Part shown: positions 29,701 to 36,837 of the stretch, piece after piece | Layout: every line of letters starts with the position of its first letter | How positions within the stretch are numbered: the stretch's first letter is position 1 | Source of the DNA: Euleptes europaea | Lineage: Eukaryota > Chordata > Lepidosauria > Squamata > Sphaerodactylidae | Assembly (NCBI RefSeq): GCF_029931775.1 | Contig: NC_079318.1 | Span: 52,834,659-52,898,658, forward strand | Direction: 5' to 3' | Length of the DNA stretch: 64,000 nt | Translations under genes and position numbers: made by a program | Notes under the pieces: generated by a model | Seen by the model: only the letters and a program-made list of their open reading frames with translations | Database searches by the model: none | What the model was told of the DNA's origin: nothing

Positions 29701-32661
29701 CCCCTCCCCCAGCAGAGAGCTTTTAATAAAGAGGGTTTTACAGGTAGTCACGATGTATGTAAGTCCTAACCCCTTAGAAGCAACGTATACTCTGAAACTG
29801 GTGCAAATAATGGCAAAATCTTCTCACCCTGTTAGATTAGCGTGGTTAACTACATTGAACGGAGGAAGGAAGCAGGGGGCGACCAACTGTTTTTTGTGGT
29901 ATTTGAATGGAAAGATCCTTTTATCCAGGAAGTTCAAGATGTGAGTAGACTTGGATCACGTGTGTGTTTTTTGTGGGGATCTTTTAAAAACACAGTAACT
30001 TCCAACCACCATGGCTACTTGTAGATACCATATCTGAGTTTTTATATTCTAATCCCCGTAATGATAAAAGTTGTAGAAAATGTTATATAGGTAACTGGAA
30101 AAAATGTCATTAGGAATGAGTCTGAGCATTTATACAGACTAGGACCATGTCATTCAAAGTGGGGATTTGCTCACAAATGTGCTTCTGCCATACAAATAGC
30201 TCTTCTGAGCAGAACCATTTTTCCTTTCCTCACCTAACCCCCTAAAGCAAATATTATTCCTTTGAGAAGAAGAATGGGTTGAGATTCTGGAAATCCAAAA
30301 AATGGGAAGAGGAGAACACTTTCCTTGTAAACTGGTGTGTGTATGTGGGAAGGGAGAAAGGAGATAACACAAAGGAAGCCTTTTTAATGTCTGCTAGAGC
30401 TGCCTTCTCCAGCTCCTTCTGCTTTTGGCCTTCCTATGATGCTTTCAATGAAGTCACCAACCACCCACAGTGTAGTATCAGTAGCAAAAAAGGCCATCTT
30501 TCTGGCAGAAGCACCCTTTAATTTCCTATAGGAGCCAGAGGCAACACAGCTTCTGAAAACTTGCCACATCTGGAGTTTTGTGGGAAAGCCAGCTATACAT
30601 TTCGGAAGAAAAATCTGACTACTGCTTCTGTCTGCATGACTACAAAAGCCATGTGTAGTCTTGGTTTCTTTTTGAGAAAAACTGAGTTCAGTGTTGTGAT
30701 CTTGAACATACTTATGAGACAGGTGTATTGCAATGCTAAGAGAACCCAGATTTCTTCCAACTGCAATTTTTAGGTTTTCAAAATTTTGGAGTTCTTTTGT
30801 CTGTGCATGCACAGTGCACTTACCAGTTGAGCTGGCAGTGGCCACCGCTGCAGGGACCCACTTCGGGCCTGGCCGCCATGACAAAGGACATCGGGAGCCG
30901 CTCCAGGCCTGGCTGCTGTGGTGGCAGATGCTAGGAATGACTCTGTGCCCAGCCCACAGCAGCAGTGGATGCTAGGAGAGGCTCCGAGCTCGGCCATGGC
31001 AGTAGACACCAGGAGAGGTTCTGGGCCCGGTCGCTGTAGCAGAACACTCTTGGAGCTGCTCTGGGCCCGGCTGCCACAGCGGAGAACCCTGGATGCTGGT
31101 TTAGGTTCAGAGTGGTTCCCAAGCACTGTCACTGTTGCTGTCGCCTCTGGGCTTAAGGTGGGGCCTGGAGCCGCGATGGCAGGGGAGAGATGGGATTCCT
31201 CTGACTTGTTCACCTCTATTTCCTAACCCCACCCAAATGAGGCTGCAGCAGCCTGCTAGAAAGTACAACCAAAACACTTGCTTTTCTTCCCTGCAAGCAC
31301 TGTTCCTCGCAGAGGGCGTGGTGTATGGTCTGCCCTAACCAGCAGCAACGATATTCAGAGTGTACAAGGAAAACATTGGCAAGCAGGCAAAACACCACAG
31401 CAGAAAATGAAATAGCAAGTAAGCAACCCATCCTCTTTCTCACAAACAAAATCAATGCCATCCTCGAGCCAACAGAGCCAATGCAGTGAGCAATTAAAAG
31501 TGCAAAGGCCTTGCACAGAAATGCCTGGTGGGACATCCTTCAGCTGGAACATCTGCCAGTTCTTCTGGTTGGAAGACATCCCTGTGTCAGTTTATTTACA
31601 GAGCCCCTCTTGACTTTTGCTGCTCTCACCTTGTGCAGCCAAGGCACCAGACCAGTCCTTTCCAAAGTTTCTAAACTTTTAGCAATAAGATTAACCATAT
31701 CAAAAGGGAATTAATATTTGGATTACTTAATTTCCAGATGCACATCTCTGTCAATTTATATGCTTGTTTTTGTCCAAACATTAAAATAGGCCAAAAAACA
31801 TTAAAATAATTTTAGTCCTGTACCATGAGCTTCAGCAGTGAGTGCATATCTTGCTCCTGGTTCAGTGCTTTGCAACTCTGGTTAAAAGATCTTCACTAGC
31901 AGGCTAGGAAACAACTTTTCTTGAGACCTTAAAGAAAAATCTGAAAGTCACAGACAGTCTTGCTTCCTGCATCAAGGCTTAACTCTGCTCTTCCTTCCCT
32001 GGGTGGGCAGAAACCAGGATTCGCACACTTTTCCAGAACAAGGATGCACGTGCGTATTTCATTCCATAGTATGTGTTTGGGAATGTGTGCATGGTAGCTG
32101 AAGCAGCTTTGACCATGTGAAAAAAAACCAGAGCTCTGTGGACCTGTGACAATTGTCCATTTCCCCCAATGTGGAGTTTTTAGATTTGTTAAACAGTTTT
32201 TACACTGGGAGTGTGAACAAGACTAGCTGCCACAGCTGATCTTCCGGAGAACCACTTATTCCCATCTCCCTTGCCCCTGGTGTAAGATCTTTTCATTTGG
32301 GCAAGTGGGACTAAAATCAGTGGGGGTGGGGAGTTAAGGATGGGAGGAAGAGAACTCTTATGTGAGAAGGCTCCTGTATGAAGCAGGTAAACTGTCAGAT
32401 GACTCTGGAGCAAAGGTCTGAAAGCATACAACTATGGAAAATATTTACATTACATTATATTTAGTAGCTTAAAAATCACAAGTTGTTTTGTTTCCACAGA
32501 TTGTCACGGCAAATCCCTGGAACATGATAGCTCTGCTCTGTGGCATCTTCTTGGCTTTATTTAAAGCAGCTGATTTTGCTAAACTGAGTGTGAAATGGAT
32601 CATAAAAATCCGAAAACGGCACCTCAAGAGAAGAAGTCAAGTCCTGAACCACATCAGCTGA
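5677..32661 (+). CDS. PACC1: Proton-activated chloride channel 1 (TMEM206), complete
   Basis: This gene encodes PAC, a trimeric chloride channel of plasma and endosomal membranes opened by acid, which drives acid-induced cell swelling and death and tunes endosomal pH. Eight coding exons join to 1035 nt: 5677-5712, 19451-19541, 20233-20430, 21002-21156, 22278-22420, 27254-27398, 29836-29940 and 32500-32661. The product is 344 residues (human 350). It has a cytoplasmic N-terminus, TM1 at about 58-80, an extracellular domain with sequons at N150, N157, N185 and N210, and TM2 at about 297-316. K313 matches human K319 (anion selectivity) and I301 matches I307 (pore). H92 and E101 match proton-sensing H98 and E107, but the position of human D109 is Pro103. 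All introns are GT-AG and all phases agree. Start choice: first in-frame ATG, giving the family's MIRQE N-terminus. It is convergent with PPP2R5A, as in human. Confidence 0.96.
5827..5919 (+). repeat. Interspersed repeat of uncertain class
   Basis: The segment with gtctgacgaagggagttgtg, cgaaagcttataccccg and ttggtctctagggtgccact resembles a repeat tail I have seen widely in reptile genomes. I cannot name its family from one copy. It abuts the MITE that follows. Confidence 0.5.
5920..6053 (+). mobile_element. Short MITE with 31-bp inverted ends
   Basis: The left end cactttcacacggcccaaat (continuing to 5950) and the reverse complement of the right end at 6023-6053 agree at 28 of 31 positions. 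The element is 134 bp with no coding capacity. No clear target duplication is visible, so its superfamily is left open. Confidence 0.7.
6130..6306. repeat. Palindromic MITE (GGGAGGTTTTGCC family)
   Basis: This is the cleanest copy. AACGCATGGGAGGTTTTGCC on the left and GGCAAAACCTCCCATGCGTT on the right are exact reverse complements of 20 bases, and the arms keep matching inward with few differences. It sits in PACC1 intron 1. Confidence 0.85.
6307..6905. other. PACC1 intron 1, no recognised feature
   Basis: Intronic sequence with a short poly-C run near 6788. No exon, RNA gene or clear repeat was recognised. Confidence 0.4.
6907..7523 (-). mobile_element. CR1 LINE, 3' portion with open ORF2 C-terminus
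   Basis: A 156-residue open frame on the minus strand (7521 to 7051) reads [20 protein letters not shown], then [34 protein letters not shown] and [19 protein letters not shown]. These are the hallmark C-terminal blocks of CR1 reverse transcriptase. The 3' UTR ends in the ATTCTATGATTCTAT-type tail at 6907. It is 5'-truncated, like most CR1 copies. The lack of stops over 156 codons suggests a fairly recent insertion. Confidence 0.88.
7555..7690 (+). repeat. SINE 3' part, degraded
   Basis: gctgggtgaccatggggtgc, tctcagcctaactgatc and gggtgggataaaaacgc resemble the body and tail of the tRNA-derived SINE found whole at 59634. The tRNA head is missing. Confidence 0.5.
7691..8221. other. PACC1 intron 1 segment with an 18-bp direct repeat
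   Basis: The 18-mer actttatacagcagttcc occurs at 7889-7906 and 7978-7995. The outer flanks gccccatggaac and gttccatggggc are inverted. No gene is visible. Confidence 0.5.
8222..8590 (+). repeat. CR1-like LINE, 3' end with ORF2 C-terminus
   Basis: The plus strand encodes [20 protein letters not shown], then [20 protein letters not shown], followed by a 3' UTR ending gatccagcatggcttttctt and gtgttc. It is the same subfamily as the copy at 4344 but in the opposite orientation. Its tail shares clear similarity with the tRNA-Ala-like SINE at 13741 and 25471. Confidence 0.78.
8994..9312 (-). mobile_element. hAT DNA transposon (CAGGGG..CCCCAACC family)
   Basis: The right end reads aaaaaggttggggacccccg and the left end cagggggctccaacatggtg, a worn inverted pair typical of hAT elements. 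The flanks acatacac (8986-8993) and acatagac (9313-9320) agree in 7 of 8 bases and are the likely target duplication. It is a non-autonomous copy; a relative lies at 38872. Confidence 0.78.
9690..10095. repeat. Foldback structure with 91-bp arms and a 54-bp perfect palindrome
   Basis: Positions 9690-9780 and 10005-10095 are reverse complements with only a few differences over 91 bp. Positions 9951-10004 form a perfect 54-bp palindrome centred between 9977 and 9978 (…ggctcgc|gcgagcc…). The right half equals the inverted left half minus 9781-9950. The arms extend beyond the transposon ends into flanking sequence, so this is not simply a pair of terminal repeats. Confidence 0.85.
9763..10298 (+). 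mobile_element. DNA transposon with TACCGTATTTTT ends
   Basis: The left end taccgtatttttcactccat followed by aagacgcac is mirrored at the right end by gtgcgtcctatggagcaaaa followed by aatacggta. The interior is very GC-rich. TA at both ends suggests a TA-targeting (Tc1/mariner-like) origin, but this is a guess. The element has been rearranged by the foldback described at 9690-10095, which put a third copy of the end at about 10006-10023. Confidence 0.7.
10304..11053. other. PACC1 intron 1, no recognised feature
   Basis: AT-rich intronic sequence without recognisable exons, RNAs or repeats. Confidence 0.4.
11062..12295 (+). mobile_element. Composite hAT transposon carrying a MITE and a GC-rich insert
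   Basis: The ends CAGTGGTCGGCAAACT and GGTTTGCCGACCACTG are inverted repeats. The 8-bp target duplication CACTAGCT is exact on both sides (11054-11061 and 12296-12303). Inside, in order: a hAT left end; one and a half copies of the palindromic GGGAGGTTTTGCC MITE (about 11150-11395); a short link with 'gagagtacaaat' twice; and a long GC- and CpG-rich part up to the right end. The copy at 35370 has the same internal order, inverted, so the composite moved as one unit. Long open frames in the GC-rich part look like composition artefacts. Confidence 0.9.
12400..12690 (-). mobile_element. tRNA-derived SINE with 9-bp target duplication
   Basis: On the minus strand the head reads tgtggcacagagtggtaagc, with the B-box-like GAGTTCGATCCCGACGG, then a body and the tail gacccggtgcttgcacaggg. 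The 9-bp repeat GGGTGTCAG flanks it at 12391-12399 and 12691-12699. It may belong to the Sauria-SINE group; I am not certain of the name. Confidence 0.82.
12700..13740. other. PACC1 intron 1; poly-G tract
   Basis: Apart from an uninterrupted run of about 14 G residues (13433-13446), no repeat, exon or RNA gene was recognised. Confidence 0.45.
13741..13950 (-). repeat. tRNA-Ala-like SINE
   Basis: On the minus strand the head reads ggctgtggctcagtggtaga, gcatctgcttggcatgtaga and ggttcaatccccggcatctc, which follows tRNA-Ala (A box, GGC anticodon position, B box). A body and the tail 'aaggcagcttcatgtgttc' follow. Further copies are at 25471 and 25755. Confidence 0.85.
13951..17030. other. PACC1 intron 1, large block without recognised features
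   Basis: I read both strands and saw no exon of a known gene, no RNA gene and no clear repeat. Several frames of 70-150 codons exist but show no family motifs, and their splice contexts are poor. Confidence 0.4.
17036..18680 (-). mobile_element. L2-like LINE fragment (C-terminal ORF2 and 3' UTR)
   Basis: Minus-strand frames read [20 protein letters not shown] and other blocks of the C-terminal region of an L2-clade reverse transcriptase. Further 5' lies the RT core region, matched nearly line by line by the better copy at 59457-62060 (shared plus-strand phrases include gggacattcaataaac, gcaggccattcc and agttttccagggtatag-like text). Many frame changes and stops show it is old and inactive. 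It is 5'-truncated near 18680. Confidence 0.8.
18681..19450. other. End of PACC1 intron 1
   Basis: Contains A/T-rich tracts near 18690-18720 and no recognised element. It ends in a pyrimidine-rich tract and AG at 19449-19450, the acceptor for PACC1 exon 2. Confidence 0.5.
19451..19541 (+). CDS. PACC1: PACC1 coding exon 2
   Basis: Encodes residues 13-42 ([15 protein letters not shown] and the acidic stretch TEEVDGED) and the first base of codon 43. This is the poorly conserved cytoplasmic N-terminal segment; human has LSEELVQVVENSE-like sequence at this place. The donor is GTGAAG and the phase fits exon 3. Confidence 0.85.
19542..20232. other. PACC1 intron 2
   Basis: The stretch 19925-20060 (gtttgcctttctcccagaca, then A-rich text) looks like a decayed LINE or SINE tail. 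No other feature is seen. Confidence 0.4.
20233..20430 (+). CDS. PACC1: PACC1 coding exon 3 (TM1 and proton-sensor strand)
   Basis: Encodes residues 43-108 plus the first base of codon 109. It holds TM1 ([20 protein letters not shown]) and the post-TM1 strand [20 protein letters not shown]. His92 and Glu101 match human sensor residues H98 and E107. Pro103 stands where human has D109. Confidence 0.95.
20431..21001. other. PACC1 intron 3
   Basis: No repeat or RNA gene recognised. Confidence 0.4.
21002..21156 (+). CDS. PACC1: PACC1 coding exon 4
   Basis: Encodes residues 109-160 of the extracellular domain, including [17 protein letters not shown] and the two sequons NYT (N150) and NRT (N157). 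Acceptor ACTACAG, donor GTAATA, ending on a codon boundary. Confidence 0.94.
21157..22277. other. PACC1 intron 4
   Basis: A short AT-rich piece at 22058-22150 (ttatttatgtatagtttcaa, then ataccccgctcttcccg) looks like a LINE or SINE tail. There is a poly-G run near 21490. Nothing else is recognised. Confidence 0.4.
22278..22420 (+). CDS. PACC1: PACC1 coding exon 5
   Basis: Encodes residues 161-207 and two bases of codon 208. The conserved block [19 protein letters not shown] and the later block [18 protein letters not shown] are almost the human sequence. N185 in LNETD is a sequon. Donor GTATAG. Confidence 0.95.
22421..23732. other. PACC1 intron 5, first part
   Basis: Contains a short CCCT tandem tract (about 22991-23007) and a TG tract near 23224. 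No exon or RNA gene recognised. Confidence 0.4.
23733..23825 (+). repeat. Half copy of the palindromic MITE
   Basis: tatgcatgggaattttacct, gggttcgacactccctcgac and ctgaattctcaaaatccta follow the left arm of the GGGAGGTTTTGCC MITE family. The second arm is absent. Confidence 0.6.
23826..25470. other. PACC1 intron 5, middle part
   Basis: No exon, RNA gene or clear repeat recognised on either strand. Confidence 0.4.
25471..25680 (-). repeat. tRNA-Ala-like SINE
   Basis: A full-length copy of the family at 13741, in the same orientation, about 90% alike by eye. The minus-strand head reads gaggggccgtggctcagtgg and contains the B box GGTTCAATCCC. Confidence 0.85.
25755..25865 (-). repeat. tRNA-Ala-like SINE, truncated
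   Basis: Holds the tail and half the body (acatgaagctgccttacact, then actggcagtggctctccagg) of the SINE at 25471, in the same orientation. The tRNA head is missing. Confidence 0.75.
25930..26056 (+). repeat. Fragment of the TAGGGTTGCCA MITE family
   Basis: The core with agcagccatttcctccaggg and tagtctggagatcagttgta is shared with the copy at 27552. The terminal repeats are lost. Confidence 0.6.
26057..27253. other. PACC1 intron 5, last part, with CA tract
   Basis: A CA microsatellite lies at about 26409-26428. It is the inner part of an inverted repeat with 25726-25761. The rest shows no recognised feature. It ends in CACTGCAG, the acceptor of exon 6. Confidence 0.5.
27254..27398 (+). CDS. 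PACC1: PACC1 coding exon 6
   Basis: Encodes the end of codon 208 and residues 209-256: [19 protein letters not shown], then [20 protein letters not shown] and EFRQE. This is the most conserved stretch of the extracellular domain. N210 lies in an NQS sequon. Donor GTAAAA, ending at phase 0. Confidence 0.95.
27552..27764 (+). mobile_element. TAGGGTTGCCA MITE, variant subfamily
   Basis: It begins TAAGAGTGCCAACTCC and ends GGCTGGCAACCCTA. The flanks agaacaac and agcccaac agree in 6 of 8 bases, a plausible worn target duplication. It differs from the 4763 copy in its left half, so at least two subfamilies are present. Confidence 0.65.
27765..29835. other. PACC1 intron 6 remainder
   Basis: A short CT tract at about 27797-27813. 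No exon, RNA gene or clear repeat otherwise. It ends in a pyrimidine tract with TTAG at 29832-29835. Confidence 0.4.
29836..29940 (+). CDS. PACC1: PACC1 coding exon 7
   Basis: Encodes residues 257-291: [16 protein letters not shown], then [19 protein letters not shown], matching human SVVNYID and [18 protein letters not shown]. The acceptor was placed at TTAG|ATTAGC to keep phase and the human SVVNY start. Donor GTGAGT. Confidence 0.93.
29941..30849. other. PACC1 intron 7, first part
   Basis: No exon, RNA gene or clear repeat recognised. Confidence 0.4.
30850..31090 (+). repeat. Degenerate GC-rich tandem repeat (about 41-bp unit)
   Basis: Related units built on 'gggcccggctgc' and 'ggatgctaggagaggctc' recur about every 41 bp, roughly six times, with much divergence. 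This explains the long open frames on both strands here. It is a minisatellite-like array in PACC1 intron 7. Confidence 0.65.
31091..32499. other. PACC1 intron 7 remainder
   Basis: No further feature recognised. It ends in GTTTCCACAG, the acceptor of the last exon. Confidence 0.45.
32500..32661 (+). CDS. PACC1: PACC1 coding exon 8 (TM2 and C-terminus)
   Basis: Encodes residues 292-344 and the stop [23 protein letters not shown], then [13 protein letters not shown] and the basic tail [12 protein letters not shown]2 holds I301 and K313, the equivalents of human pore residues I307 and K319. Confidence 0.95.
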   Translation: MVTANPWNMIALLCGIFLALFKAADFAKLSVKWIIKIRKRHLKRRSQVLNHIS

Positions 32662-33719
32662 GGACCATAAGCCCCACTGGGAAAGTTCTGTAAATCCACT
32701 GGAGAATCAAATGACTTGATCAGTGCAGAAGCAGTTGACCTGCACAAAGAAACTGCATTGTCAGGCCTACTTGTTTTGCTGGAGTATCACACCAAAATCC
32801 TTGAAGTTTTAGAAGATCAACTTTGCAAGAACTCCTGTCAAGTCCAAGCTCTTTTGAAACATCAGCTTCTTTACCCAGCGATGACGTGGTGGAAAGACTC
32901 CTGAAACAATAGTTAACTTTTTGTAATAGAACACACAATCTGATATGTATGGACAAGTCTTTAGTGGTAAAGCAAAACAAAGACTTATTTCTAAGTTAAG
33001 ATTCCTTCCCATCTCTGGGGTTGTCTCTGCCAGGGAACCCAATGATAATGAGTATAGTTAATCCTGTGGCCCAGGTTTGGGCTCCAGCATTTTCAAGTTA
33101 AAATATCAGGGAGAAAGATGCCTACTTGAAGGCCTAAGGGGTTCTTGGCTTCAAGTTATGCTTCAGTTGGAGTGAACATTACCAAGACGGATGGACTATT
33201 GACCTGATCCAATATAAGGCAGTGTTAAAGATCTGTTCCAACATGGCTGTATCGAACAGGCTCATCAGGAGGGAAAAGCTGAGATGCTCCAACACCAGCG
33301 GGTTTGGCTCACATCTTGTTTTCCACTAGCCAATTGTGTAATGGACCATTTGTTGACACATTCATGGCTCTTCAGCAGCTTGCTTCACTTTATTCCTTCC
33401 TAACAGAGTAGTACAGCACAATCAGTTTTTCATATAGCTGTACCACTAGAGGGCTTTTAAAGAAATGGTAATTGCTATTTCACACTAACATTCCAACGAG
33501 CTCTTGGGACAATCTCTGAAGTCCCAGTTAAAAAAAACACTCGCTCCCTTTTCATTGCACACTTGTAAGGGTAAATGTGATGTCTGACATTTCTTAAAAG
33601 GGAAATGGTGGCTTGCCTTGTGGCTGCAGCCATAAATAGTTAAGTCTGACATAAGTGAATGCTGTTTTTTTTTATCCTACTCTTCAATGTTCATCTAAGT
33701 AGTCCTTAGTCAACTGCTA
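32662..33719 (+). other. PACC1: Probable PACC1 3' UTR, proximal part
   Basis: Directly follows the stop codon. I see no AATAAA or ATTAAA between the stop and the hAT insertion at 33728, so the transcript must either use a variant signal or run on into or through the transposon. No gene or repeat is recognised in this part. Confidence 0.5.
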
Positions 33720-33727
33720 CCAATCTG

Positions 33728-34267
33728 CAGTGGCGGACCTACATTTTTGGGGCCCTGAAGCTTGAACTGTTATGGGGGCCCCTTCGTAACCAGCAACAAT
33801 AGGGCAACATCCAAAAAGGTCCAAAGGCCGAAATGGTGGAGAACAGGGGGGTGGGGTGGAGTCCTTGAAAATGAGCCATACAGTGATTAAATAAAACCAC
33901 AGAACTATTAAGCCATGCACCAGCGAAGGATCTGAGGACCCAGCTGCCAAATTGTAGGCTGTGAATAGATTCTGGTGAGCTCAGTAAGCCCTTACAGCTG
34001 GGGGTTCGAGCACTGCAAGCACCCAAGAAAATTTTGAAATTCGACCAATTACAGGGACGTTTTCAGGCAATATGAAATGGGTATTAGAACATATTCTAAA
34101 GTCAATTTTAAGTACTTCAACCCATTTGCTTATGATTGTATCACTAAAAAACTCCATCGATTTTGTTGAGAAATTCACTCATTAAAAAAAGTTGCTTCAG
34201 GGGGCCCCTCCGGGATTAGGGGCCCTGAAGCTTCAGCTTCATTAGTTTCACAGTAGATCCACCTCTG
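33728..34267 (+). mobile_element. hAT DNA transposon inside the PACC1 3' region
   Basis: It begins CAGTGGCGGACCTAC and ends GTAGATCCACCTCTG, inverted ends. Inner repeats 'ggggccctgaagctt' are at both sides. The exact 8-bp target duplication CCAATCTG flanks it (33720-33727 and 34268-34275). It is 540 bp and non-autonomous, with no transposase motif seen. An AATAAA at 33890-33895 lies inside it in the PACC1 sense. Confidence 0.9.
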
Positions 34268-34275
34268 CCAATCTG

Positions 34276-35161
34276 TTTGGAACATTCTGCGCTTGCACAG
34301 TTTCGAAAATCCCCAGAGTAGACATTTGATGTCAACCAAACAAACTGGGTGAAAACTCACACCTGCTTGGCGCATGCATACACAGTAAGTTTGACTGTCA
34401 AACTTGTTAAGACACCATTTGCAGTATTCAAGAATATCGCTGATATGGACTACTAAAGCTTTACACTGTTTCAGAGGCAACTGGTCAAAAGGACCCATTT
34501 CTGCAGGACAGAACACTATCCTCAATCTCCACGTTCGTGAGACATTATAAGCTGAACCTTTACGCTTCGGTGGACGCAGCCTTTGGTAGGCCGGTCCTCC
34601 AAAGCATTTTACAGGACATTTAATTCCACCTGGGCAGGGGACAGCTCTGATATGTCCCACTCTTCAGACACCCTTCTCTCTCAGAGCGAGAAAGAGCCTT
34701 GGATACTCACAGTGAAGGCTCTTTCTGCTCTGAGATACGAAGGGCATCTGCCCCTCCCGGAGATTCAGATACCTATTTCCACTAATAAGGTTTCAGCAGT
34801 TAGTTAAAGTTTAGAAACTGGGCTCTACTGAAAATTTCCATAGTTGGAGAATTGCTGCTTCTTAGGTCTTCCAACACAAGTGTCAGTTTTATTCCCAGTT
34901 CAGGTTACACATGTTCTCTGTGTTGTTTTATATGTCACTTCCTTCCTGTTTAATGTTTTTTGAGTCTTCTTGCTCGGAAAGTTTTTAAACTGAGCGGCAG
35001 AGGGGTGTTTCCCTCAGGAGACAGGAAGTGGAAGTCTTTTGGATTCCTGCCTCGCGAAGCACAGAAACACCCACTCTTCAGATGCCCTTCTCTCTCAGAG
35101 CGAGATAGCACTGGAATTTTATCAAGCATTCCATTTTGGTTAAAAATGTACCTGTTTAAAG
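34276..35161. repeat. Sequence downstream of the hAT with a 36-bp hairpin
   Basis: Positions 34662-34700 and 34715-34750 are inverted repeats with a 14-base loop. A half copy of the left arm (ctcttcagatgcccttctct, then ctcagagcgagata) recurs at about 35073-35108. The whole stretch could be a decayed repeat of unknown class or original PACC1 3' UTR. Confidence 0.5.
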
Positions 35162-35167
35162 GGTTTG

Positions 35168-35173
35168 AATAAA
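35168..35173 (+). terminator. PACC1: Candidate distal PACC1 poly(A) signal
   Basis: AATAAA followed within 10-20 bases by the TG-rich ttacattgtgtgcaact. It would give a 3' UTR of about 2.5 kb including the hAT. The proximal alternative is the AATAAA at 33890 within the transposon. Confidence 0.45.
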
Positions 35174-35369
35174 TTACATTGTGTGCAACTTTTTAAAAAA
35201 CTATTAGCTCATTAGCCAACTACTGCTTTCTGTGGTGATTCTGGATGCAACACTTGCAAGGTACAATCCAGCTTTATTAAACTTATTGGCAGCTGCCTCA
35301 TCAACTTCAATGAAATCAAGGTTGTACCCTTTATGCTAGTAACTGCCAGATTAACATATTGCCCTAATT

Positions 35370-36033
35370 CAGTGGTCGGCAAACTGCGGCTCGCGAGCCG
35401 CATGCAGCTCTCTGGCCCCTTGAGCGCGGCTCTGGAAAGTGCCCTCCTCCTCCCCACTTTCCCTCCCCTCACAGCACGGCCGGGTTTTGCACACAGCGCT
35501 CGAGGGCTGGTGGCGCCACCCAATCAGCGGGCGGGATTTTTCGCGCTGGTTTTGGCTGGCGGAGGAGGCCGAGGCGCTGAGGACGGGCGGACGGCACGCC
35601 GGCCGGGGAAGAAAGGAGCCCGGGCGGCGGCGAGGACGACAACGTCGGGGCCTGGGGGACGAAGCCATGTTTGATTCATTTGTACTCTCTTTTTGGGATG
35701 TGTACTCTACATGCACATTTTCCCCATCCAGATTCTCAAAACTCTGCATGGGGGGGGGGGTTATTGGCTATTTATGAATGGGAGGTTTTGCCTTGGATTT
35801 GCCACTCAGATGCACATTTTCCCCATCCAGATTCTCAAAACTCAACAATAAGCCCCCCTGCAGAGTTTTGAGAATACAGATGGGGAAAATGTGCATCTAG
35901 AGAGCGGCAAATCCAAGGCAAAACCTCCTGTGCATGAATGGTTGTTAAAAGGCGTTTTGGCTCTCAAAAAGAAATCTCAATCATTGTGCTGTTGATATTT
36001 GGCTCTGTTGACTAATGAGTTTGCCGACCACTG
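35370..36033 (-). mobile_element. Composite hAT transposon, second copy
   Basis: Same family as 11062-12295, inverted and shorter. Ends CAGTGGTCGGCAAACT and AGTTTGCCGACCACTG; exact 8-bp target duplication CCCTAATT (35362-35369 and 36034-36041). It carries the same GC-rich segment (caatcagcgggcgggatttt) and the same nested palindromic MITE at about 35700-35943, but lacks about 460 bp of the GC-rich part found in the other copy. It fills most of the gap between the convergent PACC1 and PPP2R5A ends. Confidence 0.92.
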
Positions 36034-36041
36034 CCCTAATT

Positions 36042-36835
36042 GATTCCAAAATAATGTGGGCAAGTTTCAGGCCAATTCCTTCAAATGCCTGGAGAAGGGT
36101 TTTGGATTATAAGAACCACCAATCCAATGAGAAGCTTCCAATAAAAAAGTATGTGTATTTCTAAGCCGGAACAGATACATCACCAACTACAAGAGTGGGA
36201 ACTGGAGAAGCAAAATGTTGGCAGGTTGCTGCCTCTAGGTTAGCCTACATCCCAATTCTTAACGTGAGGAAAATTTAATCTAAATGAGGGGTTCAGCTGT
36301 CTTTTTTATGTTTCATGGCACTTGCTTTTCCATTTATCAGAAGTAACCAACATCAAATTCTCAAAAGTGGCCAAATATGTGGATACTTACAGCCAGAGAT
36401 TGGTGTCATGAAGATGTGTCAATACCATGAAACATAGGAACAGCCTCTGCAGCACAGTGGTACATGTTCCATCCCGCAGAAGACTCCGTCTAAAACAATG
36501 TGAGATGCTGGACATAAGCTGACCTATGTCCAATCAATTTGTCATGTTATCCTCTTGTTTGGCAGTCCATGCCTTGGATCCAGCGATGAATAAGTGGAAA
36601 CATAAGGGGACTTACAGTAGTACTACTTGCACAAGGTCTTCTGCAACACCTAGCATTTTGTGTACGTGGGGGGATACAATAAGTATGATTTCGTGCAAAA
36701 GCTCGAATCACGAGATCCAATCTAACGTTCTCATGAATGCTGAATTAATTTAAACACATTTTCTAGAGAAACCACCAACATAACCATTCTTTTGTACAGG
36801 GCGGTGAAGCTACAAAGATAGTAATATACAAAACT
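36042..36835. other. Intergenic stretch between PACC1 and PPP2R5A
   Basis: No gene, RNA or clear repeat recognised between the end of the hAT and the presumed PPP2R5A cleavage site. Confidence 0.45.
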
Positions 36836-36837
36836 AA

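Noticed and set aside
30384-31213. Overlapping 100-170-codon frames as a gene in PACC1 intron 7
   Set aside because: They are explained by the GC-rich tandem repeat and show no motif or convincing splice sites.
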